From a virus, in IMG/VR virus record IMGVR_UViG_3300044617_001103, positions 34,164-98,163 of that record: a DNA stretch of 64,000 nucleotides, one strand, 5' to 3'. Position 1 is the stretch's first letter; the number at the start of each line of letters is the position of its first letter. Positions 1-8,141 of the stretch are shown here, one piece after another. The notes below the pieces were generated by a model. That model was not told where the DNA came from. It did not search any database and saw only the letters and a program-made list of their open reading frames with translations. Position numbers and translations under genes: made by a program.

Positions 1-1210
1 GAATGGTAGTAAGTGGTACAACAAAACATTACTACTTGATGATGCATCTGATGTACAAATTAACACCTTAACCACTGGTGATATCTTAAGATATGATGGA
101 ACCTTTTGGGTAAACGACCCAATTAATCTTGGTACAGATACAGTTGGTGGATATATTACATCGCTTGTAGCCGGAACTGGTATTACGCTAATTAATAATA
201 CAGGCGAAGGTGCAACGCCAACTATAACGGTTGATACTTCAGTTATTCAAGCACGTGTTGCTAATGTTACTGACACAGAAATTGGATACTTAGACGGTGT
301 AACTTCGGCAATTCAAACACAGATAAATAACAAACTTGATTCGTCAACAGCTGGAACTACTTATGCGCCTTTGGCTAATCCTACGTTTACAGGAACAGTT
401 GCGGGTATTTCAGCAACAATGGTTGGTCTTGGTTCTGTTGACAACACGGCTGATACCGCTAAACCAGTTTCTATTGCTCAACAAAACGCTCTTGATCTAA
501 AAGCAAATGTGGCTTCACCAACATTTACGGGAACGGTAACTATCCCAGCAGGCGCTTCAATTTCTGGTTTTGCAACACTTGCTGATCCTACGTTCACAGG
601 AAATGTTTCTGGTATTACAAAAACAATGGTTGGTCTAGGTAACGTTGATAATACAACAGATCTTGGAAAACCAATATCAAATGCTGTTCAAACAGCACTT
701 GACTTAAAAGCTCCTCTTGCAAATGCTACATTTACAGGCACAATAACCCTTCCTTCGAATACGGTTACATCTTCGATGATTATGGATGGAACTATTGCCA
801 ATGTTGATATCAGCGCATCGGCTGCAATTGATTATTCTAAATTATCATTAAGTAACTCGATTGCTACTACCGACTTAGTATCTGGTGCAGCTAGGGCAGG
901 ATTCAATTCAACATTAAGAACAGTTACCTCAAGTAATACTCTTGTAATTTCAGATCTTGCTAAATTAATAGTAGTAAATAGCTCTTCTACTGCTAATATT
1001 ACGGTGCCTGCAGATGATACAGTTAATTTTAATGTTGGTGATAGAATAGATTTTGTTACAATTAATACTGGTTTAGTAACATTTATTGCTGGAGGTGGAG
1101 TTAACGTATATGGCACTCCTGGTCTTAATTTGCGTACACAATACTCTGGTGCTACACTAGTTAAACTAGCCACTAATACCTGGGTAGCAATGGGTGATCT
1201 AAAGGCCTAA
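1..1210 (+). CDS. tail fibre protein, 5'-truncated by the window edge
   Basis: The reading frame is open from base 2 and ends with TAA at 1208-1210, so at least 402 residues are present and the N-terminus lies upstream. It contains repeated fibre modules of the PTFTGT type (three to four copies), each followed by a GLGxVDNTxD segment and a QxALDLKA segment. These are common in tail fibres of environmental myophages. The last 30 residues (GTPGLNLRT...WVAMGDLKA) form a C-terminal module shared with the fibre at 8142-9971. The GPPGFF-repeat gene follows 2 bp downstream, exactly as in the second cassette. The likely role is a trimeric receptor-binding or fibre shaft protein. Family assignment is by motif recognition only. 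There is no in-frame CGG in this part. Confidence 0.8.
   Translation, partial: NGSKWYNKTLLLDDASDVQINTLTTGDILRYDGTFWVNDPINLGTDTVGGYITSLVAGTGITLINNTGEGATPTITVDTSVIQARVANVTDTEIGYLDGVTSAIQTQINNKLDSSTAGTTYAPLANPTFTGTVAGISATMVGLGSVDNTADTAKPVSIAQQNALDLKANVASPTFTGTVTIPAGASISGFATLADPTFTGNVSGITKTMVGLGNVDNTTDLGKPISNAVQTALDLKAPLANATFTGTITLPSNTVTSSMIMDGTIANVDISASAAIDYSKLSLSNSIATTDLVSGAARAGFNSTLRTVTSSNTLVISDLAKLIVVNSSSTANITVPADDTVNFNVGDRIDFVTINTGLVTFIAGGGVNVYGTPGLNLRTQYSGATLVKLATNTWVAMGDLKA
374..409 (+). repeat. 36-bp fibre repeat, copy 1
   Basis: These 36 bases, encoding a PTFTGTVAGI module, are identical to 9177-9212 in the second fibre gene, although the surrounding sequences differ clearly. This suggests recent gene conversion or recombination between fibre genes. 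Confidence 0.85.
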
Positions 1211-1212
1211 TT

Positions 1213-1717
1213 ATGACAGTTCCAATAGGCAGTTCGGGCCGGTTCAAGAAGAGCAACCAAACCCTTAATTGCGCAAAAGGCAACAAAGTCTACTGCTAAC
1301 GCTGCAATCATTGCCGCTGGTTTTGTTGTTGGCACCGTAAGTAATACGGCAACACAAGATAATACTTTAAATGATGTTGTACACACTGCGTTAACCGATA
1401 GTAGTGTGGCACTATTAGGTAGCGCCATTAACTATACCGTAGGAGCTTTTTCTCCACCAACATTCTTTGGTCCTCCAAGCTTCTTTGGTCCTCCAGGATT
1501 CTTTGGTCCTCCAGGATTCTTTGGTCCTCCAGGATTCTTTGTCCCTCCATCTTGTGGTTCCTGTGGGGATGGTGGCAGTTCAATAGTTCAGTGTTGTGCA
1601 GGCAACTGCTTTAAAACTGTATATAAAAATGCATGTGGAGTTGCTTGTTCGGAAACTGGGTGTGGCGGTCCAGGCTGCTGTGCAGTTCATGGTAGTTGTT
1701 CGGGTGTCGGATGCTAG
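1213..1717 (+). CDS. GPPGFF-repeat, Cys-rich small protein (read through a +1 shift at CGG)
   Basis: ATG at 1213 follows the fibre stop by 2 bp. The normal frame ends at 1297-1299 after 28 residues. Skipping the C of CGG at 1240 joins it to a continuous frame ending at 1717 and gives 167 residues. The protein has a short basic start, an Ala/Thr-rich region with an LNDVV...YTVGAFSPP block shared with the paralogue at 9973, five FFGPPG units (1463-1552), and a C-terminal tail with 12 Cys. Gly-Pro-Pro triplets alternate with Gly-Phe-Phe. The function is unknown. A short adhesive tip or surface decoration, possibly prolyl-hydroxylated and disulfide-stabilised, is inferred from its place after the fibre. 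The inner ATG at 1406 is unlikely to be the start, because conserved coding sequence continues upstream of it. Confidence 0.7.
1240..1242 (+). other. +1 recoding site 1 (CGG-T)
   Basis: In-frame CGG at codon 10 of the GPPGFF-repeat gene, after GGC. Skipping the C gives GGT. Without the shift, translation stops at 1297-1299. Confidence 0.75.
1463..1552 (+). repeat. five 18-bp FFGPPG-coding repeats
   Basis: Five tandem 18-bp units encode FFGPP plus one residue (S, G, G, G, S), with the last unit changed to FFVPP. Three units are nearly identical at DNA level, so the array may change length by slippage or recombination. Confidence 0.9.
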
Positions 1718-1730
1718 TAACTGATTTTTA

Positions 1731-1739
1731 TGGTAAAAT
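1731..1739 (+). promoter_or_regulatory. extended -10 promoter candidate
   Basis: TGG-TAAAAT lies 41 bp before the ATG at 1780. It fits the TGn-TATAAT pattern seen at several other gene starts in this window. Confidence 0.45.
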
Positions 1740-1779
1740 GTATAACTGCAAATAATATCTTAAGGAGATTATTTTAATT

Positions 1780-1980
1780 ATGAATACAGAAGCATATTAT
1801 TTTTTTATCATTGATGGAGAAGTTGTTTGGAAACAAACAGTAGAAATAAAAGCAGAAATGGAGATGGTTAATGCAATATTCTCATCTGATCCAAAAGTTG
1901 TAAGAGCTCCAGATGAGTTGGCTAAAACTATCAGAGTAGGTTGGAAATATGATGGCACTAACTTTATTCCTCCAGCATAA
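1780..1980 (+). CDS. small conserved-type phage protein, unknown function
   Basis: A 66-residue protein with a clear Shine-Dalgarno (AAGGAG at 1762-1767) before ATG at 1780. The C-terminus (VGWKYDGTNFIPP) resembles the end of small tail-associated proteins of environmental phages. No catalytic motif is visible. It may be a fibre accessory or assembly protein because it sits between fibre genes, but the sequence does not show this directly. Confidence 0.7.
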   Translation: MNTEAYYFFIIDGEVVWKQTVEIKAEMEMVNAIFSSDPKVVRAPDELAKTIRVGWKYDGTNFIPPA

Positions 1981-1985
1981 CCAAC

Positions 1986-2213
1986 ATGACACCTTGGCAA
2001 GAATATAAGAAAAAATTAGGTACAACACGTCCTTGGGATGTGTTTAATCCAAGCATAGAACATACCTCCGAAGAAGCAGCATCAAGCAGATATAGTACTT
2101 GTCTTGAATGCGATAGGCTGATAAAAGCTACAAGGCAATGCAAAGAATGCGGATGCGTTATGCCACTGAAAGTAAAGCTAAAAGCAGCAGTTTGCCCCTT
2201 GGGTAAATGGTAA
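1986..2213 (+). CDS. small zinc-ribbon-like protein
   Basis: 75 residues starting at ATG 1986, 5 bp after the previous stop. Cysteines occur as CLEC, then CKECGC about ten residues later, and finally CPLGKW at the C-terminus. This spacing suggests a structural Zn site. Similar short proteins with a terminal CPxxKW are common beside phage fibre genes. The role is unknown. Confidence 0.7.
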   Translation: MTPWQEYKKKLGTTRPWDVFNPSIEHTSEEAASSRYSTCLECDRLIKATRQCKECGCVMPLKVKLKAAVCPLGKW

Positions 2214-2289
2214 TATTTAATTTTCATAATACGTAATTATATGTTAATATAGATTTATAAGTTTATGCATTGGATTATTTAGTGTCATG

Positions 2290-2299
2290 ATTACTATTT
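2290..2299 (+). promoter_or_regulatory. candidate ATTACTATAT-type promoter element (one mismatch)
   Basis: ATTACTATTT lies 36 bp before GTG 2336 in a 122-bp gap. It differs by one base from the element found before 8142, 15618 and 20222. Confidence 0.35.
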
Positions 2300-2335
2300 A
2301 TCATAGTAGATTTTTAAAAAAGGAAGAGGTGCCTT

Positions 2336-5276
2336 GTGGCTTATAATGGATCCCAGTTTGCGGTAAATAATACTCTCTTACTAAAGAGATCAGACGAGGC
2401 AGCAAATGCGCCAACTTCACTAGCTGAGGGTGAATTAGCAATCAACGTTGTTGATGGTAAATTGTTTTATAAGAATAAAACAGCTAATGCTATAATACGG
2501 AATTAATTTAATATCCAATGTTGTTGGCACCGCAAATCAAGTTTCAGTAACTGCCAATGCTACTTCTGGAGTTTATACCCTAAGTCTTCCATCTACTATT
2601 CAGACTAGTCAAGCTAATGTTTCAACTCTATTTGTTGACGGAATTGAAATTGATACAACTGGAGCTACAACCAATCAAGTTCTAAAATTTAATGGAACTA
2701 AGTTTGCACCAGATGCCGATACCGGTTTAGCTGGAACAGTTCATACTTCAACTATTGGAGATGGCACAACTTCTACATTTACCATTACTCACTCATTGGG
2801 AACAAGAGATGTTGTAGTTGTTGCGCGCAATGCAGCAAGCCCATATGAAGTCATTGATGTTCGTTGGGAAGCCACAACAACTGGAACTGTTACTCTAGAT
2901 TTTTCAACCGCACCTTCTTCAAGCTCGGTTAGAGTTGGTGTTTATGCAGCTGTTGCTGGCTCTACTATCTCAATAGCTTCAATTGATGATCTAGGTGATG
3001 TTACCCTTTCTTCAGCCGCCAATGGAGACTTCCTTCGTTATAACGGTTCAGTTTGGATTAACGACGCAGTAAATCTTTCAACTGATACTATTGGAGATTA
3101 TGTTTCTAGTTTAGTAGCTGGAACTGCAATTACTCTTTCTAATAATACCGGTGAAGGCTCTACTCCAACAATAGCAGTAACAGCAAATACTTTTGATGCG
3201 TTTGGTGCAGCCTCATCTGCCCAATCCAATGCACAAACTTTTGCTACAAACTTAGTCGCAAACGTAGCCACTTCATTTGAAGTTGCTGGCGATTCTGGAA
3301 CAAGCAAGACAATCACTTCTGGTTCAGATACTCTCAGCATTTTGGGTGGTACGGGTTTAACATCTGTAACATCCAATACTGATACTGTCACGATTAATCT
3401 TGATAACACAGCTGTTACTGCTGGTTCCTATGGAAACGCAAGCACTGCAGCTAGTATTACCGTTGATGCACAAGGTCGTTTGACTTCAGCTTCGCAAAAT
3501 GCAATTAGCATTCTTGCCAGTCAAGTTTCAGACTTTGCCGCCAACACAAGAGCACAGATAAGCGTTTCTGGAGATCTTGCTTATAACTCAAGCACTGGTG
3601 TAATTAGTTTCACAAATGACGCTGGAGATATCGAATCGGTTACAGCTGGTACTGGACTTACTGGTGGTGGCACCTCTGGTGCAGTTACCCTCGACTTGGC
3701 CAACACAGCTGTAACTGCTGGTAACTATGGTTCTGCGGGTACTGTTGGAACCTTTACAGTTGATGCACAAGGTCGCCTAACTGCTGCTAGTAATTCAGCA
3801 ATTTCAATCACTGCTTCGCAGATCAGCGACAAGGGTACAAACCTTGTTACTGGTTTGACAGGAACTGCAAATGAAATTGCGGTTTCTAATTCTGGCGTTG
3901 GTGCGGTAACATTAAGTCTTCCAGCTAACGTAACGATTTCAAATAACTTAGTTGTCACTGGAGACTTGACAGTTAGTGGTAACACAACAACTGTTAACAC
4001 AGAACAGTTGAACGTTGAAGATAATATTATCACATTAAACTCTGGCGTTACAGGTGCCCCAACATTAAATAGTGGCATAGAAGTCAATAGAGGAACATCA
4101 ACAGATGTTTCAATTCTTTGGAATGAAACTACCGATAAATGGACATTCACAAATGATGGAACAAACTACGTTAACATTGCTAGTAACTCGGACATTGCAA
4201 ACGTAGCAACAGCTTTTACGGTAGCTGGAGATAGTGGATCAAGTCAGACAATAACTTCTGGTACAGATACATTAACAATATCTGGTGGCACTGGTTTGAC
4301 ATCTGTAGCTGGCGCAACAGATACAATCACATTAAACCTTGATAACACAGCTGTCACAGCAGGATCATATGGAAACGCAAGCACCGTACCCAACTATACG
4401 GTCGATGCACAGGGTCGTTTGACCGCAGCTGCAAATACTTCAATTAGCATTCTTGCAAGCCAAGTTTCGGACTTTTCCGCAAACACAAGAGCGCAAATAA
4501 GTGTTTCAGGCGACCTAGCATATAACTCAAGTACTGGTGTGATCAGCTTCACAAATGATGCAGGTGACATTGAGTCGGTTACTGCAGGAACAGGATTGAC
4601 TGGTGGTGGCACCTCTGGTGCAGTTACCGTTAGCCTGGCCTCAACAGCTGTAACAGCTGGTAGTTATGGTAGCTCGTCTTCCGTAGGAACATTCACCGTA
4701 GACGCTCAGGGACGCCTCACAGCAGCTTCTAACTCGTCTATCTCGATTACTGCCAGCCAGGTCTCAGACTTCACTGAGGCAGCTCAGGACGCTGTAGAAG
4801 GCGCGATAACGGCAGGTACGGGTGTAACCAAGGCCTATAACGACAGTGCTAATACAATCAGCCTCTCAATTGGCCAGGACGTTGCCACCAACGCAGCAGT
4901 TACCTTTGGTAGCGTAGCAACTGGAGCAATAACACTTGATTCTGGAACTGGTGAACTTAATACTTCAACTCAAGTAGTTACCGTGAACACGGTCACAACA
5001 GTTGATAGCTTTGATAAGACAGTTTACAGAACAGCTAAGTACCTTGTTCAAGTAACCCAGGGATCAAAGTACACAACTTCTGAAGTTCTTTTGGCTCATG
5101 ATGGTACTGATTCCTATATGTCGGAGTATGCAGTAATTGAGCTTGGAGCATCAAGAATACCAATGACTGTATCAACTTCAATTTCTTCAGGAAACGTATT
5201 ATTAAGAGTTACGATTACAGATGCCGCATCAACAAATGCAACAGTCAAGGTAGCAAGAACGCTTATAGCAGTGTGA
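2336..5276 (+). CDS. large tail fibre protein with duplicated modules (+1 shift at CGG)
   Basis: GTG at 2336 is preceded by GGAAGAGG. The N-terminus (LLLKRSDEAANAPTSLAEGELAIN, split here as LLLKRSDEAANAP and LAEGELAINVVDGKLFYKN) matches the attachment domain of many phage fibres. The normal frame stops at 2504-2506. Skipping the C of CGG at 2498 restores a 979-residue protein. An ITHSLGTRDVVV baseplate-decoration module follows at about 2780-2990. The middle region (about 3940-4170) carries the LTVSGNTTTVNTEQLNVEDNIITLNSG motif in parts, typical of cyanophage fibres. Two long internal repeats flank it. The extreme C-terminus looks like a small beta domain. The likely role is host recognition. 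The internal ATG at 2796 is not a credible start. Confidence 0.85.
2498..2500 (+). other. +1 recoding site 2 (CGG-A)
   Basis: In-frame CGG at codon 55 of the large fibre gene, after ATA. Skipping the C gives GGA. The unshifted frame ends two codons later at TAA 2504-2506. Confidence 0.8.
3259..3825 (+). repeat. internal fibre repeat, copy 1
   Basis: This roughly 190-codon block (NVATSFEVAGDSGTS to ITASQISD) is repeated at about 4199-4765 with moderate divergence. Each copy contains two VDAQGRL segments and a GTGLTGGGTSGAV segment. Boundaries are approximate. Confidence 0.8.
4199..4765 (+). repeat. internal fibre repeat, copy 2
   Basis: Second copy of the block at 3259-3825. Toward its 3' end (about 4680-4910) the sequence becomes visibly more GC-rich than its surroundings, which suggests a patch of different origin. 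Confidence 0.8.
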
Positions 5277-5282
5277 TATAAT
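5274..5282 (+). promoter_or_regulatory. extended -10 promoter candidate
   Basis: TGA-TATAAT overlaps the stop codon of the large fibre gene and lies 46 bp before GTG 5329. It is a good match to an extended -10 element. Confidence 0.55.
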
Positions 5283-5328
5283 AGTAATTAAGTTTTAAAA
5301 TATAAAACTAGAGGGACAGTGAACTTTA

Positions 5329-6360
5329 GTGGCTAATAAAGATTTCATAGTAAAAAATAGTCTTATTGTTGGCTCTACCGTAACAATCAACGGTATTGAG
5401 CTAGATCTGGCTGGAATCACTACCGGTCAAGTATTAACCTATAATGGTAGTAAGCTTTCTGCTACAAATATAGCAGACACACTGCCATCAAATATATCTT
5501 CTTATTCACAGACTATTGGCAATGGATCCAGTAGTACATTTACCATAACACACAATCTAGGCACAAAAGATGTTGTTGTTTTAGTTTCATCTACAGGTAA
5601 TGAATACGATGATAGTGCAACTCCTCAATTAATTCCGGCATCCAATATAGAGGTTAGATGGGAATCTGCTACTGATAATTCTATTTTTTTAGAGTTTGAA
5701 AAAGCACCGATAAGTAATTCTAGAAAAGTTTTAATTTTTTCTGCTGGTTCAGAAGTTTATTATTCAGAAATAATTGGTGATGGTGTTAGTTCTTCCATAG
5801 AATTAAATCACAACCTAGGATCCAGAGAAGCCGTTGTAGTTGTTTACAATGCTAGCTCTCCCTATGAAGTTGTAGAAGTAGCAGTTCAAGCCTACTCTAC
5901 TCAAAAAATAATTTTAGACTTCTCTAAAGCTCCTCAAACGAATTCTTTAATAGCTTGTGTATTTTTGCCATTAAATGGTTATTCTTATGGAGAAATGATT
6001 GGTAATAACAGTAGTAAAACTTTTACCATAAATCATAAATTAAATACACTAGATATAGGAATTATTTCAAGAGATACTAGCGGCTTATTTGATTTTCCTA
6101 AAGTAAGATATGAGTTGATAGATGAAAACAATGTAAAACTATATTATTCATCTGCTCCTGCAAATAATTCAAGATACATTACGGTTTACGCTGGTTTAGG
6201 TGGAAGAATAAACATTCCATCATTTGATGATATCTCAGTAGATGTTCCACCCACACCCTCTAGCTCCGGAAATATTGGAGATATGGCTTGGGATGAATCT
6301 TTCATATACATATGCATAGCTACAAATACTTGGAAGAGATCCGCTTTGACAACTTGGTAA
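5329..6360 (+). CDS. baseplate or fibre decoration protein
   Basis: 343 residues from GTG 5329, with AGAGGGA upstream. The N-terminus (MANKDFIVKNSLIV...GIEL) resembles attachment segments of phage structural proteins. The body has three related beta modules, each with a FTITHNLGTKDVVV-like or ELNHNLGSREAVVV-like strand, a motif also present near the start of the 2336 gene. The C-terminal tail (GNIGDMAWDESFIYICIATNTW) matches a module common at the ends of cyanophage tail proteins. It is likely part of the virion tail periphery. There is no CGG in frame. Confidence 0.75.
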   Translation: MANKDFIVKNSLIVGSTVTINGIELDLAGITTGQVLTYNGSKLSATNIADTLPSNISSYSQTIGNGSSSTFTITHNLGTKDVVVLVSSTGNEYDDSATPQLIPASNIEVRWESATDNSIFLEFEKAPISNSRKVLIFSAGSEVYYSEIIGDGVSSSIELNHNLGSREAVVVVYNASSPYEVVEVAVQAYSTQKIILDFSKAPQTNSLIACVFLPLNGYSYGEMIGNNSSKTFTINHKLNTLDIGIISRDTSGLFDFPKVRYELIDENNVKLYYSSAPANNSRYITVYAGLGGRINIPSFDDISVDVPPTPSSSGNIGDMAWDESFIYICIATNTWKRSALTTW

Positions 6361-6365
6361 TAAGT

Positions 6366-6374
6366 TGCTATAAT
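6366..6374 (+). promoter_or_regulatory. extended -10 promoter placed for a leaderless transcript
   Basis: TGC-TATAAT ends 7 bp before ATG 6382, with no Shine-Dalgarno between. Transcription would begin at or next to the start codon, giving a leaderless mRNA. Confidence 0.6.
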
Positions 6375-6381
6375 TGTTTCT

Positions 6382-7253
6382 ATGTCTGCAGAAGAGCAAC
6401 AAATAAAAATAAACCCTCGGTAAGACTTCTCATGATGAAGAAATAGTTTCACATTTAGTGATTAATGGATTTACAATTAATCCAATAAAAGATAAAAAGG
6501 TATTTGAAACCTTTATTAATTCTTTATGCGAAAATTATGATCAAAAACATTTTTGCGATCACCGACCCCATCTTAAAATAATACATAAACACTATTTAGG
6601 AAAACAAATAGGAGAACCTTCGATCTCATATATATCAAATGAATCGTTTAAAGGTTTAATTCGGATTTGCAGTACTAGACAATGGTTATTTTGTTATAAA
6701 AATTTGGGACGATATTTATCCAGCTGAAATTCAATTTGATTTATACCTAGATGAAAAAATGGAAGATTGTTCAACAATAATTGATCATCTATCGTGTCCC
6801 GCAAAACCATTTGATGGAATGGGTATGTTTAATCACACTTACTCATTAACTCATTCTGTAAAAAATAAAACGTTTATTTCTAAACATAATAATAAAACAC
6901 CAATGTATTTTGTTAATGAAGAATATAACGAAATAGAACTTAATAGACAAGGTGAAAATTATTCTATAATTTTAAATCAATTAAAAGAGATTGAATGTCA
7001 TTTTTGCACTTTGGAAGGTAATAATTTAATCTTCATTGATTACCCAAGAAAAATTGTAGCAGTATGTAATAATCATATAAGTAATGGTTCAAAAAAAGAA
7101 CTTAGCTCTGTATCCATAAAACTTAACTCTGAATCCGAAGAAGATATCGATCTAAGACGCGTAATAAGCCCACAGATTAAAAAAATAACAAATATCATAG
7201 ATGGTGAGATTATTACACAAAATATATATGTAACAGATCTTGACCTGGACTAA
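6382..7253 (+). CDS. SpeD-like or unknown protein with two +1 shifts
   Basis: ATG 6382 opens a frame that stops at 6421-6423. Skipping the C of CGG at 6418 extends it to 6727, and skipping the C of CGG at 6662 extends it to 7253, giving 289 residues. Residues about 15-130 vaguely resemble the AdoMet-decarboxylase fold: an initial GFTINP strand, a FINSL helix, GLIGFAVLDNGYFVIKIW, then a FDLYL strand. The usual ESHISIHTW catalytic region is not conserved, so enzymatic activity is doubtful. The C-terminal half is not recognised. The upstream promoter predicts a leaderless mRNA. Both joins keep a continuous protein-like sequence, which is the main support for one gene. Confidence 0.6.
6418..6420 (+). 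other. +1 recoding site 3 (CGG-T)
   Basis: In-frame CGG at codon 13 after CCT. Skipping the C gives GGT. The unshifted frame stops at the very next codon, 6421-6423. Confidence 0.75.
6662..6664 (+). other. +1 recoding site 4 (CGG-A)
   Basis: In-frame CGG at codon 94 of the same gene after ATT. Skipping the C gives GGA and the sequence GFAVLDNGYFVIKIW. The unshifted frame stops at 6725-6727. Confidence 0.75.
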
Positions 7254-7262
7254 AAAGTACTA

Positions 7263-7268
7263 TATAAT
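7263..7268 (+). promoter_or_regulatory. -10 promoter placed for a leaderless transcript
   Basis: A perfect TATAAT ends 7 bp before ATG 7276, with no ribosome-binding site between. This is the same geometry as at 6366-6374. Confidence 0.55.
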
Positions 7269-7275
7269 AGATTGT

Positions 7276-8082
7276 ATGCCCGTAGAAGAACAACCAATAA
7301 ATATAACAATATCCAAAGAACAACTTGAGAACTGGCACGTTTTTTTTGCCCTTCCATGTTATGACTCTCATGTAACTGAACCTTTCATGATGAGCTTCTT
7401 GCAAACAGCTCTTTATTTTAAAGAGATTGGTTTAAAGTATTCAGTCTGTACAATTTCAGATTCTTTGATTAACCGCGCAAGAAATAACCTTGTTGCTAAG
7501 TTCATGGGAAATCCAGATTATACTCATATGATATTTATTGACGTAGATCTTCAGTTTGATAAAGAATCAGTTTTAAAACTTTTATGGCATGATAAAGACG
7601 TCATGACTGCATCATATCCAATTAAAGAAATAAGCTGGGATAAAGTAAAAGAAGCTGCACAAGCAGATCTTCCAGCTAGTGATTTAATGGAGTATTCCAC
7701 TAGGTACGTGGTGCATATGACAAAGCCAGGAGAAAATCAATTAAATATTGATAATGGTGCAATCGAATGTTATGAAGCCGGAACTGGCTTTATGCTAATG
7801 AAGCGTCAAGTATTTGATAAGATGTTTAAAAAATATAAAAAGCTCAAATACACCGATGACACTGGGGCTCTAACTGGATTAGAAAGAGAAAATTCTTATG
7901 CTCTTTTTAATTCGTACGTAGATGATGATGGCAGATTCTTATCTGAGGATTATGGTTTCTGCAGGTATTGGCAAAAGATGGGTGGAAAGATTTGGGTTGA
8001 CCCAACTATTAATTTAACCCATTTTGGCCGCATAAAATACACTGGAAAAATGTTAGATTATTTAAAGAGAATAACACAATAA
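7276..8082 (+). CDS. glycosyltransferase-like protein (GT-A fold type)
   Basis: 268 residues. I chose ATG 7276 rather than the in-frame ATG 7240, because 7240 lies inside the preceding gene and a TATAAT box sits 7 bp before 7276. Motifs include VFFALPCYDSHV near the start, DSLINRARNNLVAKFM, and MIFIDVDLQFD, whose D-x-D would bind a metal and nucleotide-sugar. A further block (MTASYPIKEISWDKV) is typical of phage family-2-like transferases, as is the late DDDGRFLSEDYGFCRYW segment. It probably transfers a sugar to a phage or host molecule. With fibre genes on both sides, fibre glycosylation is a reasonable inference. Confidence 0.75.
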   Translation: MPVEEQPINITISKEQLENWHVFFALPCYDSHVTEPFMMSFLQTALYFKEIGLKYSVCTISDSLINRARNNLVAKFMGNPDYTHMIFIDVDLQFDKESVLKLLWHDKDVMTASYPIKEISWDKVKEAAQADLPASDLMEYSTRYVVHMTKPGENQLNIDNGAIECYEAGTGFMLMKRQVFDKMFKKYKKLKYTDDTGALTGLERENSYALFNSYVDDDGRFLSEDYGFCRYWQKMGGKIWVDPTINLTHFGRIKYTGKMLDYLKRITQ

Positions 8083-8097
8083 TTTTCTAATTACTCC

Positions 8098-8107
8098 ATT
8101 ACTATAT
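8098..8107 (+). promoter_or_regulatory. ATTACTATAT promoter element candidate
   Basis: Exact ATTACTATAT, 34 bp before ATG 8142. Identical decamers precede the genes at 15618 and 20222. Confidence 0.45.
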
Positions 8108-8141
8108 TCCTAGTTGTTTAAAGTATCACACTAGGAGAAAC

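Noticed and set aside
1463-1552. CRISPR array
   Set aside because: The 18-bp units are tandem and in frame, have no spacers, and encode a peptide repeat. The same holds for 10226-10351.
1406-1717. Separate short gene starting at the inner start codon downstream of a frame break (likewise 2796, 6458, 6759, 10178, 24878, 26075, 35608, 39243, 52609, 59414)
   Set aside because: Coding sequence continues upstream of these starts to the CGG site without a stop, ribosome-binding sites are not evident, and paralogue or family similarity extends across the join.
2214-2335. tRNA or other RNA gene in the 122-bp gap
   Set aside because: No cloverleaf or conserved tRNA boxes are visible. The gap holds only AT-rich promoter-like sequence and a ribosome-binding site. 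Other gaps are shorter.
6382-7253. Active S-adenosylmethionine decarboxylase
   Set aside because: The fold resemblance is vague and the self-processing Ser region is not conserved, so only SpeD-like was stated.
7240-7275. Upstream start for the glycosyltransferase-like gene
   Set aside because: It would overlap the previous gene, and a TATAAT box is placed to start transcription at the ATG 7276.
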